Program-made: the position numbers and the translations under genes
Shown here: positions 20,240-27,705 of the stretch, one piece after another
How positions within the stretch are numbered: the first letter of the stretch is position 1
How the letters are laid out: every line of letters starts with the position of its first letter
The notes under the pieces: generated by a model
The model's input: only the letters and a program-made list of their open reading frames with translations
What the model was told of the DNA's origin: nothing
The model's database searches: none
IMG/VR virus record: IMGVR_UViG_3300030012_002528
Coordinates: 28,262 to 92,261 of that record
DNA length: 64,000 bases
Source: a virus
Direction: 5' to 3' (one strand)

Positions 20240-20259
20240 TGAAAACAAAATTAGAAAAT

Positions 20260-20799
20260 ATGGGATACGTAGCAAACTACACAAAAGAAAGCATTGATTA
20301 CCGAGAAGACTTAGCACTACTAAGAGTGATAGGTGTACCACTAAAGTATAATGAAGAGAAGGGTTGGGAATGCATAATTGAGGATTCTGAATTTACTTAC
20401 GATTTAAGCCATACTACAGATGACAAATGGCAGTCAGTAGATTCAATATATAAGTCTTGGAGATGTGTCTTCTTTATTGCGAGAGAAGTATGTACTTCCA
20501 TAGGGAGTGCAACACACAGAATATCTTCTTTAAAAGAATCTTTAGCAGAAGCCTTACTGCATCACGATAAAATTATGGTAATGGATTGTGCCAAACGTCT
20601 TGCAATGGAAAAATCAAAAGTAACAGATGCAAAGGTTCTACGTGAACGATTGATGCACTATTACGAATTTGATTTAGGTAATAACCTCATTAGTGAGTTA
20701 GAGTTGGACAAGTTAATTAAATTGTACTTGACAAATGATGCCGAGAGGATAGCATTCCTTGATAGTTACATAGAGTACTTAATTGAGATAAACGCTTAG
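20260..20799 (+). CDS. Hypothetical protein (179 aa)
   Basis: The start is placed at ATG 20260 (MGYVANYTKESIDY); a GTG at 20239 is the last base of the -7 element and cannot be transcribed. The protein is mostly helical in its second half (DAKVLRERLMHYYEFDLG). No family is recognised. First gene of a nine- to ten-gene operon. Confidence 0.65.
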   Translation: MGYVANYTKESIDYREDLALLRVIGVPLKYNEEKGWECIIEDSEFTYDLSHTTDDKWQSVDSIYKSWRCVFFIAREVCTSIGSATHRISSLKESLAEALLHHDKIMVMDCAKRLAMEKSKVTDAKVLRERLMHYYEFDLGNNLISELELDKLIKLYLTNDAERIAFLDSYIEYLIEINA

Positions 20800-20801
20800 A
20801 G

Positions 20802-20999
20802 ATGCAGAGTAACGAATACGTAATTTACGACAGAGCAAACGATAGAATGCTACGTTTTGAGGAGAGTGGAGAGGTAATCATCTTTGGCAACAAGCAAGAA
20901 GCAATTGATGACTTGTACGGAAACGAAGAGGTTGTAGCGATTGCAGACTTGTCAAACGATAATAAACAAATTATCTTAAAACAAATCGAAAATGAGTGA
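20802..20999 (+). CDS. Hypothetical protein (65 aa)
   Basis: A small acidic alpha/beta protein (EYVIYDRANDRMLRFEESGE). No family is recognised. It overlaps the next gene by 8 nt. Confidence 0.6.
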   Translation: MQSNEYVIYDRANDRMLRFEESGEVIIFGNKQEAIDDLYGNEEVVAIADLSNDNKQIILKQIENE

Positions 21000-21183
21000 G
21001 GTATTGATGGACAACTTTGGATTGGAGTGGAAGACTAGCAAAGGAGAGATAACCTATGGCGATTGGGCATACAATTGGGATAGTGGCGATGTGGTAGGTG
21101 TAGATGAAGATGATGATTTATATCTAAGAAATGAAACTTGCACAAAGGTAGTTCCGTTTGATGAAGCAAATGATTGGTTTTAA
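20992..21183 (+). CDS. Hypothetical acidic protein (63 aa)
   Basis: A 63-residue acidic, Trp-rich protein (EWKTSKGEITYGDWAYNWDS). No family is recognised. It overlaps its upstream neighbour and is followed by the recurring AAAAAGAAATG start region. Confidence 0.6.
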   Translation: MSEVLMDNFGLEWKTSKGEITYGDWAYNWDSGDVVGVDEDDDLYLRNETCTKVVPFDEANDWF

Positions 21184-21193
21184 TTAAAAAGAA

Positions 21194-21418
21194 ATGGAAG
21201 AGAATAGATTAATAGCAGAATTTATGGACGTTAATCTCATTGAAGGTCAACGTGGAGACTACCACACCTCATGGGATTGGTTGATTCCCGTAGTGGAGAA
21301 GTGTTTTCAAGAAGAAGGTAAACACTACGTCATTAACGATGCACTACTAACCATCAACATAGATGAAGTTCACGAAGCAGTCGTGAAATTTATTAAGGAA
21401 TACAATAAGAAATCGTGA
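21194..21418 (+). CDS. WDWLMPVV-family protein 3 (74 aa)
   Basis: Third and shortest paralog: MEENRLIAEFMDV, HTSWDWLIPVVEKC and VHEAVVKFIKEYNKKS, with almost no insert, so it shows the minimal family core. Coupled to the fourth paralog by a GTGA overlap. Function unknown. Confidence 0.7.
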   Translation: MEENRLIAEFMDVNLIEGQRGDYHTSWDWLIPVVEKCFQEEGKHYVINDALLTINIDEVHEAVVKFIKEYNKKS

Positions 21419-21729
21419 AAGAAAATAAACTAATTGCAGACTTTATGGGTGTGCAATACAAGTCAGATGAAGACTACTTTAAAGAGTTGGCAGAGATGCG
21501 AGAAGATGGTATCTTCTACGAGCAAGGATATATGGAGAGTCAACTCAACTACCACGAGTCTTGGGATTGGTTAATGCCTGTAGTAGGTAAAATAACACGA
21601 GATGAAAAGTATTGGGAGAACGAATACCGAGAGTATCTAATGGATATTATTCCTTACGCAATCATAGAAGATGTCTACGATGCAGTAGTAGGATTTATCA
21701 AAAATTGTGTATCTTTAGAGAAAGAATAG
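21415..21729 (+). CDS. WDWLMPVV-family protein 4 (104 aa), GTG start
   Basis: Fourth paralog: MKENKLIADFMGVQY, HESWDWLMPVVGKI and VYDAVVGFIKN. The start is GTG 21415 overlapping the stop of paralog 3. Function unknown. Confidence 0.7.
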   Translation: MKENKLIADFMGVQYKSDEDYFKELAEMREDGIFYEQGYMESQLNYHESWDWLMPVVGKITRDEKYWENEYREYLMDIIPYAIIEDVYDAVVGFIKNCVSLEKE

Positions 21730-21731
21730 AG

Positions 21732-22223
21732 ATGAATATATTTGTACTACATAAAGACCCAATTGTATCTGCAAAGATGCATTGCGACAAGCACGTACCT
21801 AAGATGGTCGTGGAGTTATATCAGCAGATAGGCTCTGCCTTGCGTAGGTATGGTGCAACAGATGATGTTATGCCGACAACCAAAGGTGGTACGCCATTGA
21901 AAGGTGGCTACCACAATCATCCTTGTACACGATGGGTAGGAGATAGCCGAGATAATTTTAGATGGGCAGTACAACATGGGTTAGCGTTGTGCGAGGAATT
22001 TAAACTTAGATACAATAAACCTCACTACTGCGAGGATGGTATCCGTATGATGGGAGAGTTGGCAGACTTGATTCCTCAAGGGGAGTTGACTGAGTTTGCT
22101 CAAGCAATGCCCGATGAATGCAGACAACCAAGTGCAGTACTTGCGTATCGTATCTACTACAAAGTAGATAAGTCACGCTTTGCTAAGTGGGAGAGAGGAA
22201 GAGAAGCACCGAGTTGGTGGTAA
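21732..22223 (+). CDS. Conserved phage protein (163 aa) with CDKHVPKM motif
   Basis: The N-terminus MNIFVLHKDPIVSAKMHCDK followed by HVPKMVVELYQ, then NHPCTRW, a helical middle and a C-terminal FAKWERGREAPSWW identify a family that is widespread in marine phages. Its function is not established. The ATG at 21732 is used; a longer frame extends upstream into paralog 4 and is not supported. Confidence 0.75.
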   Translation: MNIFVLHKDPIVSAKMHCDKHVPKMVVELYQQIGSALRRYGATDDVMPTTKGGTPLKGGYHNHPCTRWVGDSRDNFRWAVQHGLALCEEFKLRYNKPHYCEDGIRMMGELADLIPQGELTEFAQAMPDECRQPSAVLAYRIYYKVDKSRFAKWERGREAPSWW

Positions 22224-22245
22224 TGTTAATTTTAAATAAAAAGAA

Positions 22246-22563
22246 ATGACTGATAAGTTAGTTAATTCGCTATGGGAAGCGATAGAAAGAGAAGGATATT
22301 TTAAAGAAGATGTTTTAAGTTCGTCACGTAAGCGTGAGTTTGTAGATGTTCGTGTTGCTTTATCCCAATTACTTTATTATAGATTAGGACTTACGCAGTA
22401 CAAAATTGCACTAATTCTTAATCGCCATGAGCATTCTACTATAAATCATTATGTCAATCACATGGATGAGAGAGATAATTTTGATTACAAAGAACTGACA
22501 AGGGTACTCAATAGAGTTGTAGACAAATACGAGGAACACATTGAAAAATTTCAGTACGCATGA
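22246..22563 (+). CDS. DnaA domain-IV-like DNA-binding protein 1
   Basis: The 105 residues contain SRKREFVDVRVALSQLLYYR, LTQYKIALILNRHEHSTINH and a further helix. This matches the C-terminal DNA-binding domain of DnaA: helices, a basic loop, and the signature D/E-H-S/T-T. Here the signature reads EHST. The AAA+ ATPase part of DnaA is absent. It could bind the DnaA boxes at 1970, 11549 and 15075. Coupled by overlap to a second copy. Confidence 0.7.
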   Translation: MTDKLVNSLWEAIEREGYFKEDVLSSSRKREFVDVRVALSQLLYYRLGLTQYKIALILNRHEHSTINHYVNHMDERDNFDYKELTRVLNRVVDKYEEHIEKFQYA

Positions 22564-22931
22564 AAAGTAATTTAGTTGATGAACTTTGGCAAGTCGTTGA
22601 GAATCAAGGATTTAACAAAGAAGAAATTGTAGGCAGTTCACGTAAGCGTGACTTAGTTGATGTGCGAATAGCAATGGCTCACGTATTACATTTTAGAGTG
22701 GGAATGACTCAATCAAAGATAGCCAAGATACTTGGACTTGCAGACCACACTACTATCAATCATTATGTTAACAAATGTAAAGCACGTAATGATTATGATT
22801 ATAGAATAATGATGAACGAGTTTGCAGAAGTTATTGAGAAGTATGAGGATGCTGAAATTTTAAATGAGATAAAAAAAGTTTGGAATAAGCATAAGGGAGG
22901 TATGTTAGATTTTTATCCACCAATAGACTAA
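22560..22931 (+). CDS. DnaA domain-IV-like DNA-binding protein 2
   Basis: A paralog of the preceding protein with SSRKRDLVDVRIAMAHVLHF and LGLADHTTINHYVNK, where the DnaA signature DHTT is intact. It has a longer C-terminal helix and tail (123 aa). Two such proteins in tandem suggest a heterodimer or two binding specificities; both lack any ATPase domain. Confidence 0.7.
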   Translation: MKSNLVDELWQVVENQGFNKEEIVGSSRKRDLVDVRIAMAHVLHFRVGMTQSKIAKILGLADHTTINHYVNKCKARNDYDYRIMMNEFAEVIEKYEDAEILNEIKKVWNKHKGGMLDFYPPID

Positions 22932-22932
22932 T

Positions 22933-23154
22933 ATGAAAGCACGATTAGATAAAAAAGACGAGCAACTAAAAGTTGCTAAACATTATCTTTTGGAAGCGAG
23001 GACTTCTATCCTCAAGGCAAATAAGATTGCAGAGAACTTACACGAGGAAACTCAAAACGAATTAAATAAAAAAGTCATCTTATTGATTACTGAGATTGAG
23101 ATGATGGAGAAGGCTTTTGAGTGGGAACTTGATGAAAGTTTTAACATTTCTTAA
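22933..23154 (+). CDS. Coiled-coil protein (73 aa)
   Basis: A Lys/Glu-rich helical protein with heptad spacing over nearly its whole length. No family is recognised. It is the last gene of this operon, and the next boxed promoter begins inside its final codons. Confidence 0.6.
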   Translation: MKARLDKKDEQLKVAKHYLLEARTSILKANKIAENLHEETQNELNKKVILLITEIEMMEKAFEWELDESFNIS

Positions 23155-23185
23155 CATTTGATGTCAAAAATAATCCATATATTTG
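23141..23185 (+). promoter_or_regulatory. Boxed promoter (N21 class) of the 23208 gene
   Basis: TTAACA (23141), TTAACA (23151), 21 bases, TATATTTG (23178-23185). Confidence 0.75.
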
Positions 23186-23207
23186 TGTAAACAAATTATT
23201 AAATACT

Positions 23208-23645
23208 ATGAAACAAGTTTGGAAATTCAATGATGGAGGTAGAGCAGATGCAGGGTTCAAAGGACTCACAGGGGATTGTGGGGTTCGTGCTTTGGCTATC
23301 GCCTTGCAACTACCTTACAAAGAAGTCTATGACAAGGTTAATGAGTTCTGTAAAGAAGAGAAGCCGAGTAAGAGACGTAGAGGTAAGTCCTCTGCAAGAA
23401 CAGGTATTCACACTCACACCTTTCATAAGATAACCGAACACTATGGATTAAAATGGATTCCTAAGATGACTATTGGTTCGGGGTGTACCACGCATCTTAG
23501 AGAAGACGAATTACCAAAGGGAAGGATTATATGTAGAGTGAGTAGACATTATACGGCAGTAGTTGACGGCACCATCAACGACACATATGATTGTTCAAGA
23601 GGAGGTACGAGAGCCGTATATGGATATTGGGTATTACCTTGTTAA
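23208..23645 (+). CDS. Putative papain-like peptidase or transglutaminase-fold protein
   Basis: A 145-residue protein of a family common in phages: FNDGGRADAG, then GDCGVRALAIAL with a candidate nucleophile Cys24, and VSRHYTAVVDGTINDTYDCS with candidate His and Asp, ending in a VYGYW motif. Cys-His-Asp in that order and spacing fits a papain-like fold. Activity is unproven. It has its own boxed promoter; the next one starts within its stop codon. Confidence 0.7.
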   Translation: MKQVWKFNDGGRADAGFKGLTGDCGVRALAIALQLPYKEVYDKVNEFCKEEKPSKRRRGKSSARTGIHTHTFHKITEHYGLKWIPKMTIGSGCTTHLREDELPKGRIICRVSRHYTAVVDGTINDTYDCSRGGTRAVYGYWVLPC

Positions 23646-23686
23646 CATTTTTTAACAAACGATTAACAAGTAAATTATTAACTTAG
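23642..23686 (+). promoter_or_regulatory. Boxed promoter (N21 class) of the 23703 operon
   Basis: TTAACA (23642), TTAACA (23652), 21 bases, TAACTTAG (23679-23686). A third TTAACA is at 23663. Confidence 0.75.
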
Positions 23687-23702
23687 AGTAAAATTAGAAA
23701 CT

Positions 23703-24209
23703 ATGGGATTAGATATGTATTTTTCAAGACGTACTTACGTTGGTAAATTAAAAAACACTAAAGATAGTGACGATAGGTGGAGTGAGCGAGATGTCAACAA
23801 CATGGAACTTAAATTTGATGATGCTGACCTTTCGCACATAAACCTAAAGAATGTTCGGTACATCGAAGAAGTCTTTGGAGAGTTTAGAAAGTTCAATGCT
23901 CTTCATGGATATGTAGTAGACAACTTTGCGAGTGGAGTAGACAACTGCCAAGTTATTTACTTAGATATAAATGAATTGATACAAATACACGAGATGTTAT
24001 CTTTAGTTAAAGAGAGTCTTAGTATTGGGGATAAGGTTATCGCAGGGCAAACACTACCACCACAAGAAGGTTTCTTCTTTGGTAGCACCGAGATAGATAA
24101 GTGGTACGAGCAAGATGTGAACGAAGCAGTTGAGGTGTTCGGTAAAATTATCGAAGAGCATTCGATTGTTGGTTACGATGCAAGTTATTCATATCAAGCG
24201 AGTTGGTAG
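23703..24209 (+). CDS. Conserved phage protein (168 aa), MGLDMY family
   Basis: The N-terminus MGLDMYFSRRTYVG, a middle NALHGYVVDNFASGVDNCQV and the C-terminal LPPQEGFFFGSTEIDKWY identify a family frequently seen in phages and mobile elements. Function unknown. It starts a boxed operon. Confidence 0.75.
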   Translation: MGLDMYFSRRTYVGKLKNTKDSDDRWSERDVNNMELKFDDADLSHINLKNVRYIEEVFGEFRKFNALHGYVVDNFASGVDNCQVIYLDINELIQIHEMLSLVKESLSIGDKVIAGQTLPPQEGFFFGSTEIDKWYEQDVNEAVEVFGKIIEEHSIVGYDASYSYQASW

Positions 24210-24211
24210 TT

Positions 24212-24499
24212 ATGAAGTATGTATTACCTATTGATTACACTAAACTACATTCAAGAGAACGTAGAAAAGTCAGAGAGCAATACATTTCAGAACAAAAAGG
24301 TAAGTGTTATTATTGTGGGGGTGATTTAAGTAAAGAGCCTCCACAATACATAACAGAGAAAGAAATCAATTGGGATTTATTTCCACCTAACTTTTTAAAG
24401 TATCCTGTTCACTTACAACACAATCACGATACAGGGATGACAGAAGGTGCAGTACACGCTTATTGTAATGCAGTTATGTGGGAATACGAAGGAAGATAA
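24212..24499 (+). CDS. Putative HNH / endonuclease VII-like protein
   Basis: A 95-residue protein with CYYCGGDL (first zinc pair), HLQHNHDTGMTEGAVHAYCN and a terminal WEYEGR. The H...H.H and CN residues correspond to the recombination endonuclease VII / HNH fold, although the second Cys pair is incomplete. The ATG at 24212 is preferred over a TTG at 24203. Confidence 0.65.
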   Translation: MKYVLPIDYTKLHSRERRKVREQYISEQKGKCYYCGGDLSKEPPQYITEKEINWDLFPPNFLKYPVHLQHNHDTGMTEGAVHAYCNAVMWEYEGR

Positions 24500-24501
24500 T
24501 T

Positions 24502-24807
24502 ATGAGTAAAAAACTTAAAACAGAGCAAGTAAAATTGCAATTAGAGGTGCAGTCTAATGGAATTAACATTGTGTGTTGTGCTAACTGCGACACAATTCTA
24601 CTGCACAGAATAAACGATAAGCATATCGTATGTCACGATTGTGGGGAGCATATGGCACTGAATGATTGTTGTGACCTATACTATGAGGATATGCCTAACT
24701 CGTTCCCAATAAGGGACAAGGTAAAAGGGGGGATGCCTATTCAACGTGATGCTATAAATGTATGGAGGAATAGTAATCCTAATGATGACTATATATTCTA
24801 TCACTAG
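24502..24807 (+). CDS. Zinc-ribbon protein (101 aa)
   Basis: CCANCDTI and CHDCGEH, 22 residues apart, make a four-Cys zinc ribbon, followed by NDCCDLYYED. No further family is recognised. Start at ATG 24502, three bases after the previous stop; a longer frame from 24478 is less likely. Confidence 0.65.
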   Translation: MSKKLKTEQVKLQLEVQSNGINIVCCANCDTILLHRINDKHIVCHDCGEHMALNDCCDLYYEDMPNSFPIRDKVKGGMPIQRDAINVWRNSNPNDDYIFYH

Positions 24808-24808
24808 T

Positions 24809-24868
24809 ATGAATGATTTGATAGTATTGGCTATTTGCCTTTTTGTAACGTGGATTAGTTTAAGATAA
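24809..24868 (+). CDS. Tiny membrane peptide (19 aa), doubtful
   Basis: ATG 24809 opens a frame of 19 residues that is one short hydrophobic helix (MNDLIVLAICLFVTWISLR). It fits neatly between its neighbours, but its size leaves real doubt. Confidence 0.25.
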   Translation: MNDLIVLAICLFVTWISLR

Positions 24869-24885
24869 ATTAAAAATTAGAAATT

Positions 24886-25548
24886 ATGCCGAATTGGTGT
24901 TTAAATAGATTAGAAGTGTGTGGGACTAAAGAACATATGTCTGAGTTCTACAGAATAATTGACTTGAGTGGTGGTAACTTTTGTATGGAAAGTTTTATGC
25001 CGACTCCAAGAAAACAGACAGACAAGGGTGGAGAAGAACTAAGAGATGATTGGTACGAATGGAGATGTTCTCATTGGGGTACTAAATGGGATGTAGATTC
25101 TATAAGTAGTTATGAGAATCAAAGAGATGATGATTACTATTCAATAGGTTATGATACGGCTTGGTCACCTAACGTAGAGTTTATTTTAACTATCTCTAAA
25201 GCATTCCCTAACCTATCGTTTACTTTGGAGTATGAGGAATGTGGTTGCCAAATCGCAGGAGAGGTTAAAATACAGAACGGAGAAGAGTTAGAACACACGC
25301 ACCACCCTTACTATAGCGTATGGTTCAAGTTATTGGAAGATAATAAGTTTGAGTTCGTAGAAATAACGATGGCTGATAATGGTAGTGGGGATATGTTGTA
25401 TGATAACAATTACGAATGTTGTACTGAATTGGCTGATAGGTTGCCCGAAGCAATAGAAAACGTTACCTATGTAGATGAATTGCAAGGGTGTGGAGAAATA
25501 ATTAACGAAAATGATTTGGATAAGTCACTGAATAGTCTTATTTTGTAA
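24886..25548 (+). CDS. YubB/Api92-like protein (220 aa)
   Basis: Begins MPNWCLNRLEVCG, the signature of Api92/YubB ferredoxin-like proteins found on plasmids and phages. ESFMPTPRK and CSHWGTKWDV are also typical, as is the WSPNVEFILTIS stretch. Function unknown, possibly anti-defence or regulatory in other systems. It follows an A-rich start region. Confidence 0.75.
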   Translation: MPNWCLNRLEVCGTKEHMSEFYRIIDLSGGNFCMESFMPTPRKQTDKGGEELRDDWYEWRCSHWGTKWDVDSISSYENQRDDDYYSIGYDTAWSPNVEFILTISKAFPNLSFTLEYEECGCQIAGEVKIQNGEELEHTHHPYYSVWFKLLEDNKFEFVEITMADNGSGDMLYDNNYECCTELADRLPEAIENVTYVDELQGCGEIINENDLDKSLNSLIL

Positions 25549-25568
25549 AAAGTTTAAAAATAGATACA

Positions 25569-26075
25569 ATGGAATTGCAAACACAATTAGGAAAAGAATT
25601 ACTTAGTCTTGTGAATAGAACTGCGAATGATGCAGTGCTTGGCGAAAAGGTAAGAAATTTAGTAACAGAGTACGGACAAACGTGCGACTTTGACAAACCA
25701 TCATATGGAGAGTCATTCGAATTGTTTATAGATAGTGTATGGTACAATTGGGAATCAAACAGATGGATGTTGTTTGGGGAGAAGTTGGGTTGGCGAACAG
25801 GAGTTATCAGTCCATCTGAGAACGATAGTATGTTAGGTTGTTTTACTATTTCAGATGAACACGACAATCCTATTTGGTATTGTGAGATAGTTGGTGGGGA
25901 TGATGTAGAACCTACACTATACTACAATCCTTACTACCGAACATTGGATGGTAAAGAACATCAGTTTGATTCTACAACTTCTTTTTGGACTGAGATACAA
26001 GACACGAAGAATGATTTAATTGAAATTGATATGTTCGTGAAGGAAGCAAACAAGCGTTTAAATAATTGTAAGTGA
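25569..26075 (+). CDS. Hypothetical protein (168 aa)
   Basis: A soluble acidic protein with a helical N-terminus and an aromatic-rich second half (SVWYNWESNRWMLFGEKLGW). No family is recognised. It overlaps the next gene as TGATG. Confidence 0.6.
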   Translation: MELQTQLGKELLSLVNRTANDAVLGEKVRNLVTEYGQTCDFDKPSYGESFELFIDSVWYNWESNRWMLFGEKLGWRTGVISPSENDSMLGCFTISDEHDNPIWYCEIVGGDDVEPTLYYNPYYRTLDGKEHQFDSTTSFWTEIQDTKNDLIEIDMFVKEANKRLNNCK

Positions 26076-26416
26076 TGATAGAGAATTTTATAGAGATAGA
26101 AGTTTTTAATTTTATTTTAGTTCCCACTACAAATGAGTGGGTGCTAGAAGCAAATTATTCAACGATAGCGCAGGGTGTCCTTAAAGATTTTAAGTACGGA
26201 GAAACGTCAGATAAAACTTTTAGAATAAAAGACGGCAAAGCACATATACTACAAGCAAAACTTTTCAAGGATGGAGATGTGTATAGGTTGTTGCTTAACC
26301 CATTGTACAGAAAAAATAAAAATAGTAAATTGCTTGTAGATGAAATGACATCACACGAAATTGATGTTAATTTAATGACAGAGGAGGATTACTTTTCCTA
26401 TTCTTTCGAAATATAA
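26075..26416 (+). CDS. Hypothetical protein (113 aa)
   Basis: A beta-rich protein of unknown function. The ATG at 26075 overlaps the previous stop; a GTG three bases earlier is possible. Confidence 0.6.
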   Translation: MIENFIEIEVFNFILVPTTNEWVLEANYSTIAQGVLKDFKYGETSDKTFRIKDGKAHILQAKLFKDGDVYRLLLNPLYRKNKNSKLLVDEMTSHEIDVNLMTEEDYFSYSFEI

Positions 26417-26417
26417 T

Positions 26418-26720
26418 ATGGATAAAATGATTGATGATTTTTTTACTTTTAATAAAGACTTTGAATTTAGTTTTGACCCTACATCGTTTAGTTTAAATGT
26501 GTGTCGTAAAATTTGCGATGCTTTAGATGAAGGTAAAGACCAATGTGATATAGTATCCGTTGGTAAAGATGACTACGAGTTTAATATGATTGCAGAAGAG
26601 TCTGAGTTCTTAGACATACTTGAAAAGAATATATCAAGAGTTGAGGAAACAGAAGACTATGAATTGTGTGGAAGAATTCTATCTTGGATAAATAAATTAA
26701 AAGAAAATGGCAAAAGTTAA
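26418..26720 (+). CDS. Hypothetical acidic protein (100 aa)
   Basis: An acidic, helical protein with two Cys pairs of irregular spacing. No family is recognised. The gene overlaps the next small gene by 13 nt. Confidence 0.6.
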   Translation: MDKMIDDFFTFNKDFEFSFDPTSFSLNVCRKICDALDEGKDQCDIVSVGKDDYEFNMIAEESEFLDILEKNISRVEETEDYELCGRILSWINKLKENGKS

Positions 26721-26857
26721 ATACGGAAGCGAAGCGTTGGCTACTCCTAAAAGGAAGCGTAAAGGTGTTCACGCCAAGAGTAAGAACTCTAAGCATAAGG
26801 GGGCTAAGTATTATGCTAAAAAATATAAAGGACAGGGGCGATGAAAAAATTAGGTAA
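26708..26857 (+). CDS. Small basic phage protein (49 aa), possible frameshift
   Basis: The 49-residue frame is very basic (YGSEALATPKRKRKGVHAKS). As read it ends KNIKDRGDEKIR. If the A run at 26819-26823 had one more A, the frame would instead end KKYKGQGR with a stop overlapping the next ATG, which fits a basic phage family I recall ending in GQGR or GQGK. Either a sequencing slip or a real mutation is possible. Confidence 0.5.
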   Translation, partial: WQKLNTEAKRWLLLKGSVKVFTPRVRTLSIRGLSIMLKNIKDRGDEKIR

Positions 26858-27017
26858 AATAACAAGGTCAGCAATAATTAAAAGACTGATGAATGTGTTA
26901 CCTAAAGAGTTGGCAGTAGAAGAAGACTTGGAATGCAGGGGTAATGAATCACTAAGTGATATGTATCTCATAGCCACAGGTCAATTATTTGAAGTTATAG
27001 AGAATGATGAAAATTAA
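26841..27017 (+). CDS. Hypothetical small protein (58 aa)
   Basis: ATG 26841 starts a 58-residue protein with a basic N-terminal and an acidic C-terminal helix. It overlaps the following secreted nuclease gene by 11 nt. No family is recognised. Confidence 0.5.
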   Translation: MKKLGKITRSAIIKRLMNVLPKELAVEEDLECRGNESLSDMYLIATGQLFEVIENDEN

Positions 27018-27441
27018 ACTGACATTTGTCTTTATCACGTTTTTTTGTTTATCAGTTTTTGGACAATTAAGCGAAGGTGTTTTTTATAAGGTAAAAAAAG
27101 TTGTAGATGGTGACACCTTTTGGTTGTACGATTCTGATTGGGATACTTATAAAGTAAGACTCATCGGTGTGAATACTCCCGAAGCCTACACATTTGAAAA
27201 TGTAACAGAAGAAGTAGGAGGTAAAGAAGCATCTGCGTACACGAGGTATTTAATAGAAGGAGAGTACGTGAGACTTGAATTTGATGTGGAAAAGTATGAT
27301 AAGTATAACAGAGTTTTAGCGTATGTTTGGTTACACAACGGAGAAATGCTAAATGCTAAACTTATAGAAAAAGGTCACGCTGAAGTGGTAAGGTATTATC
27401 CTAATGTAAAGTATTTTAATTACTTTAAGCGTTTGGAATAA
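27007..27441 (+). CDS. Secreted staphylococcal-nuclease-like protein
   Basis: A Sec signal peptide (MKIKLTFVFITFFCLSVFG, cut before Q) leads to an SNase domain: VVDGDTFWL, VRLIGVNTPE with the active-site Arg, the E of TEEVGGKEA, and DKYNRVLAYVWL with the second Arg, then LIEKGHAEV. It would degrade DNA or RNA in the periplasm or outside. The final helix of the SNase fold (usually ending GLW) is missing, so the protein is slightly short. Nucleotide salvage or host-DNA degradation at entry are possible roles. Confidence 0.85.
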   Translation: MKIKLTFVFITFFCLSVFGQLSEGVFYKVKKVVDGDTFWLYDSDWDTYKVRLIGVNTPEAYTFENVTEEVGGKEASAYTRYLIEGEYVRLEFDVEKYDKYNRVLAYVWLHNGEMLNAKLIEKGHAEVVRYYPNVKYFNYFKRLE

Positions 27442-27447
27442 CAATAT

Positions 27448-27521
27448 GCTCCCTTAGCTCAACGGGATAGAGCAACAGATTTCTAATCTGTAGGTTAAAG
27501 GTTCGAGTCCTTTAGGGAGTA
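27448..27521 (+). tRNA. tRNA-Arg (anticodon UCU)
   Basis: A complete 74-base cloverleaf: acceptor GCTCCCT/AGGGAGT, D arm GCTC/GAGC, anticodon stem ACAGA/TCTGT with loop TTTCTAA (anticodon TCT), and T arm AAAGG-TTCGAGT-CCTTT. CCA is not encoded. It reads AGA, the preferred Arg codon of these AT-rich phage genes. It is the only tRNA seen in the window. Confidence 0.95.
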
Positions 27522-27534
27522 CTAAATTTATACT

Positions 27535-27705
27535 ATGAAAATTTCTAAATCAAATTTAATTATATTAGGTACGGCTGTTATAAGCCTTGTTTTTTCTGAA
27601 TACTTTTACTTTACAGGTAATGTAGAACAAGCGATGTTCGTAGGGCAGTGGGTTCCTTCCATCTTATGTGCAGGAGTCTACTTTAACATTCTAAAAAATA
27701 AGTGA
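27535..27705 (+). CDS. Small phage membrane protein (56 aa)
   Basis: Two hydrophobic helices with the conserved loop SEYFYFTGNVEQAMFVGQW. This layout matches a small membrane protein family common in phages, of unknown role. Start at ATG 27535, just after the tRNA; the stop overlaps the next ATG (TGATG). Confidence 0.6.
   Translation: MKISKSNLIILGTAVISLVFSEYFYFTGNVEQAMFVGQWVPSILCAGVYFNILKNK

Noticed and set aside
20239-20259. GTG start for the 20260 gene
   Set aside because: The G is the last base of the -7 element TATATTTG.
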